A DNA stretch of 64,000 nt. It comes from Saccopteryx bilineata (taxonomy: Eukaryota; Chordata; Mammalia; Chiroptera; Emballonuridae). The translations under genes and the position numbers were made by a program. Of this stretch, positions 11,349 to 22,600 are shown piece after piece. Every line of letters begins with the position of its first letter. The first letter of the stretch is position 1. The notes under the pieces were generated by a model, which saw only the letters and a program-made list of their open reading frames with translations, did no database searches and had not been told where the DNA came from. Location: positions 102,448,267-102,512,266 of the forward strand of contig NC_089496.1 of the NCBI RefSeq assembly GCF_036850765.1. The letters run 5' to 3'.

Positions 11349-13290
11349 GGGGGCAGGACCAGTTGGCCACAGGGAGAGAGCCCCTCTCCCCAGTTGAGGA
11401 CAGCCTGTCCTACCCACTCCCCAGACTGTCAGATACGGCCCATGGCTCGGGGAAACGATTTTAAAACAAAGAGGAAACTGAGAGGAGTGCGCAGCACAGA
11501 GGAAGGAAGCCCCAAGGCTGTGTGCCACACCACAGCACTCAGTGAAGCGCTGCCCTGGGCCTTGCAACCTGGGTGACCTGGCTCTTGACTGCATATGGTA
11601 CAGGGGTGGCCGTATGCTCTAGGGCAGGGGAGGGGCCCATGGAGTCGGAGCTGGCATGGGCGGGGCCAGGCTCTGCTCCCTCCTCCCAACACAACCCTTC
11701 ACTCCAAGGAGTCCTGCTATCAGCTGTGCAGCTGGAGCAGCGGCCAGGAAGACAGAACAGCAGCTTCCAGGATCACTGCCTGGGCCTCGGCTGCTTACCG
11801 GCGTGGCCGTGGAGCCCCACTCCCCGACACCAGTGGAGAGGCCATGCTCGGCCCCAAACATCCCTCACCCTTACATATCACCCTGGGAGGTGGGGAGGTG
11901 GGGCTCTCTGCGGTCACTCAGGGGTACACCTGCAGTGTCTATGTGGCTTTAGCCAAATCTGGTCAAATTTCCGGATTTCAGGGGCTACATGGGGCCAGTT
12001 TGATTGGGCTTTGTTTTTGTTTTGTTTTTCAATAACAAAGGTGGCACATTATTTAGAATACACAGGGATACAGCCTTTGGAGCAAAGAAAATACGCCATA
12101 TTCATATTCAGTTTTTTAACATAAAGCTCAGAGGGACATTCAGTTTCATTGAAAGCAATATAAAAAGGCACTGAGCTGGCCATCAGGATACTGGTCAACC
12201 CAGGGACCTTGGGCAAGGGGTTGCCACCTCTCTGGGCCTCAGCTTGCTCATTTGTGGAATGGGCACAACAGCCCAGCCTGGTATTGTTGTCTTGAGGCTC
12301 TGACAAAGGAATCAACAGCACAGTAGGAACAGAAGCCTCTATCCTGAAGCCAGTCCACTGTAAGGGGTGTGAGGCAACCTCAGAAGTGTGGCCACAGGCT
12401 GGCCCCAGACCCAAAGCTACAAGAAGGCTGCAGGAATGCAGAACATTGGGTCCCTGGGCTCAAAGTCGTGCAGGTTAAGGTGGGCTTAGTGCCCACCCAA
12501 CCCAGAACCTGCAAGCTCACCGCAAGGTGCGTGAGGCTGGCCCTGTCCTCTGGGACAATGCTCAGTGACTATCAGAAGCAAGTGCCATCCTGGCTGAATC
12601 ACCTGGAGTTTAAAGGGGAAAAGAAAAAGAAAAAGAGGGCGGGAGCAACCCCAGGCCCTGCCCTGACCCATTGAAGAAGAATGCAGGGCACAGGGCTTTT
12701 TAAAGAGCCCTCAGGTGATTCCCACGGGGAGCCCTGCTGTGATAGTTGCTCATGACCCTCCAACACAAGTCCAGTTCCCTGGGCTCCGCGTGGACACTTC
12801 CCTGAGAATTAATTTCGTGTTTTCGTTTTAATGACACTGCACATTTTCACGAAGGATAAAGATCGTTTTCTCTTTGCCGTGGTCACTTGCCGAGCCTGTC
12901 CCAGGGGCGGTGAGGCTCCCTGTGTTCACTCAGGTCCGAGACACCGTGGAGAGCAGGATCTGGGACTGAGATTGTGGAAGTCACGTCCAGTGTCACAGGC
13001 TTTGGGAGCAGAGTGTTGGCTCTGGGACCTGCAGTGGAGGAGCAAATGTGGAGAAGAGGGACGGAGGGGGACAGAGCCTGGTGCATGGGGAGGACCCGGG
13101 AGGGCGACCTCAGGGGCAAGTCCCTGGGGAGGATGGACAGGTCGCCGACTCCCTGGCAGGGGGAACCACAGGCACAAAGGCTCAGAGGAGAGAAAGGGCA
13201 GGATCGCTCCGGAACAGTGAGTCCTCCGGCGAGGGGATGTCAGGTCGGGGAGTGGCAGGAATGAATGGGGCAGAGGCCACACGGTGGCCT
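11349..13290. other. Intergenic, mostly unrecognised
   Basis: A possible MIR (about 12190-12300, ctctgggcctcagcttgctc) and a hAT-MITE-like patch around 12570-12750 are the only suggestions of repeats. No gene evidence. Confidence 0.6.
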
Positions 13291-13299
13291 CGTTAGTCA

Positions 13300-13742
13300 G
13301 CTCAGGCCATCATCACCAAGTGTCACTGATAGGATGACTCAGGCAATAAAAATGTATTCTCTGACAGTTCTGGAGGCTGCGAAGTCCAAGACTGAGGGTG
13401 AGCAGGCTTGGACCCTCCCGAGGCTGTGAGGAGGACCTGGTTCACGCCTCTCTCCTTTCGAGGGTTGCTGGCAATCTTGGCCCCTTCTTGGGTTGGGGAA
13501 GCATCACTCAGCTCTCTGCCTTCACGTTCACGGGGCCTTCTCCCTGTGTGCGTGTCTCTGCATCCAAATGTCCCTTTTTTTTATAAGGACACCAGTTATA
13601 TTGGATTAGGACCTACACTTATGACTTCCATTTTTCCTGTATAAAGATCCCATCTCCAAATAAGGTCATATCCTGAGGTCCGGGGTGGTTAGAACTCCGA
13701 ACATGGCTTTCTGGACAGAACATAATTCAACCTGTAACAGTG
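13300..13742 (-). mobile_element. ERVL-MaLR-like solo LTR, old
   Basis: Antisense features in order: acagttctggaggctg with agtccaagactg, ataaggacaccagttatatt, ggattaggaccta, atcccatctccaaataagg and a final acataattcaacctgtaaca. This is the MLT1/MST-type LTR pattern. No internal viral genes are present. The exact subfamily is uncertain. Confidence 0.6.
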
Positions 13743-13904
13743 AGCAACTTTGTATGCCTGGTTTAGGAGCTTGGATTCCACCTAAATCTGGACCCCTGTC
13801 TACCCAATACCCCTAAGTTATTCTCTTTAGATAAAGCCCAACGCTGTGGCCAGGGCTCGAGCCCCCCTCCCTGTACTCTTTCTTCAGTGGCAGTTATGCA
13901 TCTA

Positions 13905-14599
13905 CAGTGTGTCCGTAAAGTCATGGTGCACTTTTAACCGGTCACAGGAAAGCAAAAAAAGACGATAGAAATGTGAAATCCGCACCAAATAAAAGGAAAA
14001 CTCTCCCAGTTTCATACCTATTCAGTGGAGTTTGATCTGGGCTCCATTTGTTGCCGCAATTTGTACCGCGTAAAAGAGAGACGTTTCTTTAACACCTTAT
14101 GAACTGTAGTCTTGCTTAGGTGTAATTGTCGAGCACATGCTCGCACAGATTTTTTAGGGCTCCTTAGGTGGCTATCCGCCGTATAACCTCTACAGATTCA
14201 TCACTGACTGATGGCCTACCAGAACGGGGTTTCTCCACCAAACTGCTGGTTTCCTTCAACTGTTTATCCCACCAAGTAATGTTATTCCTATGTGGTGGCG
14301 CTTCATTATAAACGCACCGATATTCACGTTGCACTTTGGTCACGGATTCGAATTTAGCGAGCCACAGACCACACTGAACTTTCCTCTGTACCGTCCACAT
14401 CTCGACTGGCATGGCCATGGGCTGGTCCACTGTACACACGGTGTTATGTCATCATCTGCACATATGCACATGCTGCCACATCATCCTACAGAAACTGGGA
14501 GAGTTTTCCTTTTATTTGGTGCAGATTTCACATTTCTATCGTCTTTTGTTGCTTTCCTGTGACCGGTCAAAAGTGCACCATGACTTTACGGACACACTG
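13905..14599 (-). mobile_element. Mariner/Tc1-type deletion derivative with 109-bp TIRs
   Basis: Terminal inverted repeats at 13905-14013 and 14491-14599 begin cagtgtgtccgtaaagtcat and match at 106 of 109 positions by my count. The flanking TA dinucleotides (13903-13904 and 14600-14601) are the expected mariner target duplication. The interior keeps only the N-terminal part of a transposase on the minus strand. At 695 bp it lacks the catalytic domain and would need a transposase supplied in trans. Confidence 0.9.
14020..14439 (-). pseudogene. Mariner transposase N-terminal fragment, frameshifted
   Basis: The ATG at 14439 opens a frame with a first helix-turn-helix-like segment (WTVQRKVQCGLWLAKFESV) and the linker EKPRSGRPSVSDESVEVIRR. 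The frame stops at about 14164. The match continues one frame over with SPKKSVRACARQLHLSKTTV and KVLKKRLSFTRYKLRQQMEP down to about 14030, so there is a single-base-type frameshift near 14160. The two HTH motifs of the DNA-binding domain are present; the DDD/DDE catalytic domain is deleted. Confidence 0.85.
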
Positions 14600-14601
14600 T
14601 A

Positions 14602-17600
14602 TTTGTAGGCAATCAGTGTCTGCGCCCCGTGGGACCATCAGCCACGTGGGGCCAGGGAGGGAGGGTGTTCTGCTCACTGTCATACCCTCAAGGTTGGAAG
14701 AGCATCCTGCACATTGTAGCCACGTAGAAATAGACATGAGTGAGAGGGCGAACACAGGAGGCATGCGTCTGAGGGCATCAGGAGGCCGCCCACAGGATTA
14801 AGGCTGGAGGAAACTCTGGGGTAGGTGACCTGGAGCGGGAGACGCAGGGACCTAGAGCAAGGTGATGCCAGCCTCTCAAGGGCCAGGGCAGGGGACACAT
14901 GGACAGAGATGTTAAAGGAGAAAAACCAACTGTCAACAGGCCTCAGGGTGCAGGCGGAGGACCCAAGCTACCTCTCCCCCCGGGCAGCTGCTGTGCCACC
15001 TGGCCGGGCCCCGACCTTGCCCCCTGCCAACATGTGGCAGCGAATGACTTTTCCCACAGGTGCTGACCTTCCCTTTCTTCCCAAGACAGCCCACTGGTAG
15101 AATCTCAGAACCGAAAGTCCTCAGACAGGGCAGGGGAGCTGAGCTGGCCCTGCCATAGGAAGGCAAATGGGAGACAGACTGGGGCCCCACGGTCCGCTCT
15201 GGGCCACCCTGCAGGACTACTGGGGACTGGGGACTGTGGTAGGGGTGCCCATCCCTCCTTGGGGGGGCAACTTGGTGCAGGGACAATGTTCTGGAATCAG
15301 AAGACTAGATTCCACCCATTTCACAGGCCATCAAACTGAGACTTACAGAAGAGGAGAGCAGCAGCACCCCAGTAGAAGGCGAAGCCCCAAGATCAAGCCC
15401 TACTCTTCCTTTGCCCTTAAACTAAGCCCCTTAACCTTTCAGGACCTCAGTTGTCTTGGCTGTAAAATGGAAATAAACGAGGTGCTCTATTCCTTGAGCA
15501 TGTCACAGCTCTAAGAGCTACGATTGGATCACCGCCATTTCCTCCCAGAATGCCTGTTGACCAACACCACCTAATTCTCTTCTACTGCTCCGCTCCTTCT
15601 CACGGCCACCCCCTGTCCTGACACTACATTCCCCAGATGTGCTTGTTCGGCTTATTTCTCATGATCTGGAGTGATTTCTTATCCTCTTGGGTGATTTATT
15701 CTCTTTGACATGCGGGTTGGGATGGTGTGCTCCTTTGGGGTGACTCTTGTTTGAATCCAAAGGTAAAGTCTTTTCTCTGGGTTTCTGTTACCAAAATTTC
15801 TTGTAGAATCCCAGATTTGAAAAGGACCTTTCAAAGTAGATCACCTAATCAACCCTCACTGATGCTTAGCTTCCGTCCCCCTCTGCTCAAGGCATGATGT
15901 CACCCACCTGAGGGAGGGGTTGCTCGCCACCAGCAAAGCCCTAGTCTATTTTCCAGTGATTCTAACCTTTGTAAAGTTTTCCCTTACATTGAACAAATCT
16001 GCCACAGTGAGTCCCTCAAGGACGGGGTGACCACGATCTGCCCTTGGCAACCAAGTCACAGAATAAATTGGCTGTTATTAGTGTGGTTCGCAAAAACAAA
16101 CGAAGAACACAATCCAAAACCATTTCCTACTAAGGAGAGAAATCCTCATTAGGAATATGAAGTCAGGAAGGGAAAGGGCCCATAGCCTAGCGAATCCCCC
16201 CCACACCCCCACCCTCCATAGACCACCGGCCTCGGAACCACATCCTCTCTCTGGGGGCGTCCCATGGCCAGTTGCACCAGTCAGGGGTCCCAGTGGCAAA
16301 GAGATGGTCCTTATCAAAGGGCTTATCAAAGGAACTGGTTACAGAGGTCAAGGAATCCAACAGGGGTCCTGACACACCCAGGGATTAGCAGCAGCTGGAA
16401 GCTCTGATGTCCCTGTGCCATGAAGCCTGGAGGGAGGGAGCCGTCGTAAGAATCACGGAGGAGCTGGGGCCATGGGAGAGAGCTGCTTGGGAGGAGCTGC
16501 TGTCCTCAGGAGCTGGTGTAGACAGCGCCCGACCACGGCGCAGAAGGGAGGGATCCTGGGCAGGGATACTCTAACCGCCCTCTCCTCCCCTCTGATCTCC
16601 CGGAAGTGCCTGCCATTGGCTAAACCCAACCAGAAGGGCAAGGAGTGCAGGGAGGCCACAGAAGCATCCCCGGGGCACAGGGCAGGGAGGATAAGGCAGG
16701 AGAGATCTGGAAGTGATCCAGCTCACCAACCCTGTGAGTCATTAGCTTCCAAGGTCCCATCTTTTCCTCCGGCAATATTTCAGTCAACAGTGATCAATGT
16801 TTATTGATCACCTAGTACCTGCCATGTGCTGTGCCAGGCTCTAGTGACACAGGAGTGACTATACAAACCTTGACCCCGCTCCCAAGGCAAGGTCTAAACA
16901 AGTAATCACTGAGATATAATTACCAACTGGGAGGCATTCCATAGGGGGAAAAGTAGGAATAGGATAAGACTCTACGGGAAAACCTGGTCCCACTCCTGGG
17001 GGCTGTGGCAGGGGTGCCCAGCCCTCCTTTGGGGGGGGCAACTTGGGGATGTGACATCTAAGCTGAGTCTTGGGGGAGAACTTTGACTTAAGTAGGGAAA
17101 GAGAAGGGGCAGGATATCTCAGGAAGAGGAAACAATATGCAGAGACCCCAAGATGGGAACTTTTAAGAGTTCACAAGGTAGCCCAGCCAATGTGCCTGGA
17201 GTTTGGGGTGCAAGGGACAGGGACTCACAGGGAAGGGGGAAGGAGGCAAGGTCCAGGAAACATGGCGCCCTAAGGACCATGGTAAGGAGCTGGGGCTTTC
17301 CCAAGAGTGACGGGCAGCCACTGGCCCAGTGTCATGGGTCTGGGGCTTCCATTCAGCCCAGTGTTACCATCCCAGCCTCCTCAGTGGGGTCCTTTATGAG
17401 CCTTCCACTCGATCCCCTTCCCAGCCACTGGACACCTCCAGGGGCAGCAGGGTGACAACATTAGGCTTTGGGTATTCAGGTATAAGTGACCCCATTCAGG
17501 CTTCCTCATCCCTTTCTGTTTCACAAGCCTTGAAGAAGCCGTTTTTCTACTCTTGAACCCCTCGGGAAATTGCTGGCAACCTGAGTGTTGCTGGGATTGA

Positions 17601-17719
17601 CCAAAGGGCAGGGGTGGAATGTGGAGCTCCGGAACTCCCGCCCGGCGGCTGGTGGGAGTTGACGCAGGTGTGGCCCCTTGGGAAGAGTGTTAGGCGGCAT
17701 CTCCTAAAGCGAAGCAGGC
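14602..17719. other. Intergenic, mostly unrecognised
   Basis: No gene evidence. A MIR-like piece lies at about 16780-16930. The sequences ggcaggggtgcccagccctc (16,999 area) and ggtaggggtgcccatccctc (15,240 area) recur, suggesting short local duplication. Confidence 0.55.
16780..16930 (-). repeat. MIR-like fragment
   Basis: Contains tttattgatcacctagtacc and catgtgctgtgccaggctct, the antisense MIR start. The rest is diverged. Confidence 0.55.
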
Positions 17720-18010
17720 ACAGACCCCAGGACCCAGGCAGTTCTACTCCTGGGAATAAACCTGCACCAAGAAACACGTGTCCACCAACCAACGTGCACC
17801 TGTACTGGATTCGAATGTTCCCGGCGGCATGGTTCCTGCTAGTCCCAAACTAAACAGAACCCGCAGGTCCCACCCACGCAGAATGAGAAAACCCACCGGG
17901 ATACATCCACACCAAAATGTATCAACATGGCACAGGGGTGAAGAGTGGCCAGTTACTGAGATGTGTAAGAAGGTGGGTGAATCTCAAAAACCTGCTGCGT
18001 GATTCTGTTT
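17720..18010 (+). repeat. Ancient L1 ORF2 3' relic
   Basis: Degraded translation recalls the end of L1 ORF2: cagttctactcctgggaata, later aacatggcacaggggtgaag and ctcaaaaacctgctgcgtga. Diverged, many stops. Confidence 0.5.
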
Positions 18011-18759
18011 ATTTGCCATCAGTTCTAGACCAGACTAGACTCATCGACAGTAAGAGATATCAGAGCATTGTCATAGAGGGTGGGGGAGGGAGAGGGTAGA
18101 GGGACCATGAAAGAAATTTCTACCTCCTGGAAATGTTTTACAACTTGATCTGGTGCTTATACATAGTAGTATACACTGTCAAAGCTCCTTAAACTGTGCC
18201 AAAGTTTAAACTTAAGACTTATGCACCTTGGCGTATCGACGTATCTGTTGATTTAAGAACAGCAGAGCGGCAGCTAGCTGTATACCAGGCCCTCCTCTCC
18301 GCAGCGAAGGAAAGAAAACACCTCCACCTGCTTATCTCCAGGTCAAGGTACAGCCGACGCGGCTCAGACATGCTTTGCAAATAGACTACACTTTTTCTGA
18401 ACGAAGCTATTTTTAAACAGTGTTTGTTTTATTCTTTCTGGGTCAACAGGGTTGCCTTTGGTTTCATTTTCTGTCCCAGTTCTTTGGAGGGCTGCTCTCC
18501 ACGGACCTCACCCCCAAAGCAGAGGAGACACATCTTCCTAAACAGGAGCTTGCCGGGAACAGCCAGTCTCCGGACGTCCCATTTCCGCAGATGACAGACG
18601 GGCTTGGGATCACTTGTCTGAAGGGATTTTGAACAGGAGGCTTGATGTCTCCCTGTTATCGCCTGGAGAACACAATCTTTTGGCACCTGACCCTGTAAAT
18701 TCACATCAGCTGGGTCCTTTCTTGTCCCCAAAGTCAGTTTTTCTTCCCTAGAATCTCTT

Positions 18760-18767
18760 TATAAATA
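18760..18767 (+). promoter_or_regulatory. PNLIPRP2: Upstream TATA-like box of PNLIPRP2
   Basis: TATAAATA lies 108 bp upstream of the TATAAAAGG box. A start from it would give a first exon of about 130 nt ending at the same donor (18919). A CACCTG E-box at 18684-18689 lies just upstream; the acinar factor PTF1 binds such E-boxes. Function not shown. Confidence 0.4.
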
Positions 18768-18867
18768 GCCCTGCTCCCAGTATGTGTTTATGATAACCTA
18801 GGTTCAAAGCACACATCTCTATCTCTCCTGTCCTCTCCTCTACGGAGTCCAAAGGATAAAGCCTGGT

Positions 18868-18876
18868 TATAAAAGG
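18868..18876 (+). promoter_or_regulatory. PNLIPRP2: PNLIPRP2 TATA box
   Basis: TATAAAAGG is placed so that transcription would start near 18898-18902, just ahead of a consensus donor. A strong TATA box fits a highly expressed pancreatic exocrine gene. Confidence 0.7.
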
Positions 18877-18897
18877 CCACGGCCAACCTGTGGGCTG

Positions 18898-18919
18898 AGT
18901 GGAGCACTGGTGTCACACA
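18898..18919 (+). other. PNLIPRP2: PNLIPRP2 untranslated exon 1 (predicted)
   Basis: A short exon between the predicted start and the consensus donor aca|gtaagt at 18920. The next acceptor is gtgtag at 19611-19613, immediately before the start codon. The 5' boundary is an estimate. Confidence 0.55.
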
Positions 18920-19113
18920 GTAAGTCTGGGCCAGGGCCAGGGCTGCACAAGGGACAGGACCCTGAGGCGGGGGGAGCCACTGCACTGGGGAGACCCTGAT
19001 TCTGGGGCCCTGCAGAGGTGCCCTACTCCCCGTATGTAGGGAGGTCTCAGCCTCAGGGTCCCTGCCTTGAGGGGCAGCCTGAAGGGGCCCAGGCCTGGGC
19101 TTCTGTTTCCCTC

Positions 19114-19573
19114 ACTGTCCCCGGTGCACTCCAGGCACCTGCCCTGTCTGGGTTCGGTGACTGTCCCCGGTGCTCTCCAGGCACCTGCCCTGGCTGGGTT
19201 CGCTCACTGTCCCCGGTGCTCTCCAGGCACCTGCCCTGGCTGGGTTCGCTCACTGTCCCCGGTGCACTCCAGGCACCTGCCCTGGCTGGGTTCGCTCACT
19301 GTCCCCGGTGCTCTCCAGGCACCTGCCCTGACTGGGTTCGCTCACTGTCCCCGGTGCTCTCCAGGCACCTGCCCTGGCTGGGTTCGCTCACTGTCCCCGG
19401 TGCACTCCAGGCGCCTGCCCTGTCTGGGTTCGGTGACTGTCCCCGGTGCACTCCAGGCACCTGCCCTGACTGGGTTCGGTGACTGTCCCCGGTGCACTCC
19501 AGGCGCCTGCCCTGTCTGGGTTCGCTCACTGCCCCCGGTGCTCTCCAGGCACCTGCCCTGACTGGGTTCGGGG
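19114..19573. repeat. 46-bp minisatellite, 10 copies
   Basis: The unit starts actgtccccggtgctctcca and recurs exactly every 46 bp (19114, 19160, 19206, 19252, 19298, 19344, 19390, 19436, 19482, 19528). Copies are highly similar, with a few alternating variants (gcactcc or gctctcc; cacctg or cgcctg; ctggctg, ctgtctg or ctgactg). It lies in the first intron of PNLIPRP2 and ends 41 bp before the start codon. Open frames of 154-164 codons here are a consequence of the repeat. Confidence 0.95.
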
Positions 19574-19613
19574 ACTGTCCACATGGTCTGTGCCTGTGTT
19601 TTCATCCGTGTAG

Positions 19614-19662
19614 ATGCTGCCCTCTTGGACCATCGGCCTTCTCCTGCTGGCCACAGTCAGAG
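19614..19662 (+). CDS. PNLIPRP2: PNLIPRP2 exon with start codon and signal peptide
   Basis: ATG at 19614-19616 directly follows the acceptor tag. Encodes [16 protein letters not shown] plus the first base of Gly17, then the donor g|gtgagg. Confidence 0.93.
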
Positions 19663-22600
19663 GTGAGGAGGCTGTCACTAGCCCTTTGGGGAGAAAGCGA
19701 CCTTGCCTGGGCTGGCCTTTGGGTGGAGCAGTTAGAGGCATCACCATCGTTATTTTAATCATAATCAATAGCATTATCATTATTTCAAGGAAAAGCATTT
19801 GCCACCATTCAGGGAGTATTGACGCTGGCAGACACAGGGCAACATGCTGGACACAGATGACCCCGGGGACCCAGTGGCCCTGTTCCCCCTGCAACGGCTC
19901 TAGTGGCTGTGGGGGTGCGAACGACGTGGCAGGCTGCTGGGCCAGGTGGAGGGTGGGCGCCCTGGACAGCCCCCAACACCCTCCATCCCTTGAGTGGACA
20001 AGTGCATGTCTGTAGATTAAAGCCACATGGGCATGTCCCCCAGAGAACTGCTGTCCTGCAGGCCTGTCACTTGAACCCACTCCTTCGCTCATACCCTGTC
20101 CATCCTTCCTCTCAGTTACTATCTGTCTCTCCAGCTCCAATCCAAGCTCTCCAGCTTCTGCTGGGCTTGCTTCTGCACCACGGTCCCTCCCTCTTGTCCC
20201 CCCGCTTGTCCCCAGCCCACTCTTGGCCTTGCTTCCATCTTGACTGTGCAGCAAGACCTGGCTCCTGAGAGCAGGACCCCAATCGGTCCGGCCGCTCCTT
20301 GGCCTCTCTGACGTCTCGTGACCTCCTCTGTCCATCTGCTGTGCCCTTCTGCCCTCAGTGTGGGCATCCCCTCACCCTTCTTTTCTCCCGGGGCTTCCCT
20401 TCTGCCCAGCTTCTGCCTCCTCCCATTTCCGGCAGCTCTCCAGGCCTGCCCCGGGCCTCAGACTCGTCTGCCCAGGCACGGGCACCACCCTGACCTCCAC
20501 CCTCCGCCTTCCCCTTCATTTCCACTGTCCCCAAGAGGAGAATGCCTGCTACCTCCCAGGCCCACCCCACCCCACCTCTCGCAGGCTCCCTGAAACCCCT
20601 TTACAGAGCCCTAGCCCCCCCCACTCACCAGCCCACACCCTCCAGCCCTCCCCGCTATCTACCTAACAGCCCGCTGTCTGAACCCCACCTTCGAGCCCCT
20701 GCATTTACCCCCCCCCCCGAAGCAAGAGCGGCCTTAGCTCCCAGCCGCCCTTCCTCCAGGACTGGTCCCTCCTCCCGGAAGGACGTCAAGGCCGTACTGC
20801 TGCTGCCCTGTTAGAGTTCATGTCATTCAGGGCAGGGTTTGTACCTGACTTGTCTTCGTGACTCCTCAGCGCCTAGCTTTATTCCCAATTAATCTTCCCC
20901 GGTTCAGATCCTGGCTCTGCCACTGGCTATGACCTTGGGCAGCTCTCTTTGTCTCTCTGTGCCTTGGTTTTCCTGTCTGTAAAAGGGGAGTGATTCCTTA
21001 CTCATGGGCTGTTTGAGGCTTGAAAGGGCTAATGTGCGTAAAGCTCTATAGTGGTATCAGGCACGTAGTAAAGAATCAGTGTTAACTATTATTAGTTTTT
21101 GAGTGGATGGCCAACATTTGTCACCATCCATTCAGGAGTTGAGGACACCTAAGAGTGAAGACCCACTGAGCGCCCCCCCCCCATTTGGTCACGTCACTCT
21201 CAGCGAGCACTTTCTGTGCAAAAGTTTATGCTGCGGACCAGAGAAAGGACCTTCAGACTTAGAGGTGGTTATGTGGGTCATCGGCTGTGTGTCTTGAGCC
21301 CTTACGATATACAAAATGATGCAAAATTAGATCATCCCTGCTGTTGTCAAAAAGCAACAGGGAAAATCTGAAAGGGCAGAGAATAATTTGGGGGAAAATG
21401 CGTGTAATAAACAGATGACATGAGGACATGTGGGCTGGACAAACAGGCATGAGGGACCGCTGTGTGTGTGGTCTGCGCTGGGGGTGACACGGACGTCAGA
21501 ACAAATCAAGCATTGTCTCTATGCTCCAGAATTCGCCGGCACTTGATAAACACCGGATGCTGGATGAGTACATATCAGGGGTCATCTGGGGTGTACTGGT
21601 ATAGGTAGTTTTAAGGCCGAAGGTCCTTAGGAATTCTCAGCCACCACATACTAGCCTGCTGATAGGGTTAAAACAGCATTCAACATGTAGTTTCTATTGC
21701 CCCCCACCCAACTCTGAATCAAAATCTCAGAGGGAAGGGTTGGGAATGGGTACAGGAGATACACACATTCATCATCCCCAGCGGCCAGGTGGTGTCGTCC
21801 CCGTGGAAGTTGGGGAGCACTGCCAGCAAGGTGGAGACCGACGCTGGCCTGGGCCGGCCCTGGGCTGCACTCTGAAAAGTCCCCCTGTGGCTGGGAGGAC
21901 GCCCCGCCTTCCCAGAACCTCACCCGTGTCCTGTCTGTTGCTCTCCCTGCCCCAGGGAGGGAGATCTGCTATGGACCTTTCGGCTGCTTCTCTGATGATA
22001 AACCCTGGGGCGGGATCTTCCAGCGACCCTCAAAGTTATTTCCCTGGGCCCCCAAGGACATCGACACGCGCTTTCTTCTGTACACGAATGAGAATCCAAA
22101 CAACTACCAAGTAAGAACGGGCATGAAATGATGCCTTGGCGGTGGGTCTGAGCGCCCACCCTGGGACCTTCCCGCAGTTGTCCAAGGAAAAATGTACTGC
22201 TGTGGAACGTTCCGGGTGGTGCTCCCTCCTGACGTTAGCCAGCTTAGCTCTCAGGATCGGAGCCCTTGATGAGGTCTACGGAGGCCCAACCCAGAAACTT
22301 ACACATTTCATGCACTTGTGCACAGAGCTTCCCGGCGTTAGCACCCTGATCCTGGGAGGAAGGGGGTATGAGCCACAGTTATGGAGAAATCCAGGCCTGG
22401 TGGGTCTGTCTTCTGCCCTGGGCAGTGGAAGGAGGAAAGCCTCTCAGGGACTGAGAGAGGCAGGGTGTAAAGCCCTCCCGAGGGGCCAGAAGACAGGTGG
22501 GGAAAGGGGCACATTCAGTCCCAAAGGTGAGAAGGTAAGGACCTGGGAGCTACCTTCAGTTCCCAGAAGGCCTGCCAGGTGGGGGCAGGACAGGCTCCCC

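Noticed and set aside
10479..11594. 371-codon minus-strand ORF and overlapping plus-strand ORFs of 150-201 codons
   Set aside because: They run through the 89-bp minisatellite; the repeated period keeps frames open. No family resemblance and no start or splice context.
19114..19573. CRISPR-like array
   Set aside because: Units are directly contiguous with no unique spacers, and the genome is mammalian; it is a minisatellite.
19018..19605. ORFs of 154, 164 and 87 codons
   Set aside because: Products of the 46-bp minisatellite, not of coding selection.
19526..20335. 269-codon minus-strand ORF
   Set aside because: Overlaps PNLIPRP2 exon and intron in antisense; part repeat and part pyrimidine-rich intron.
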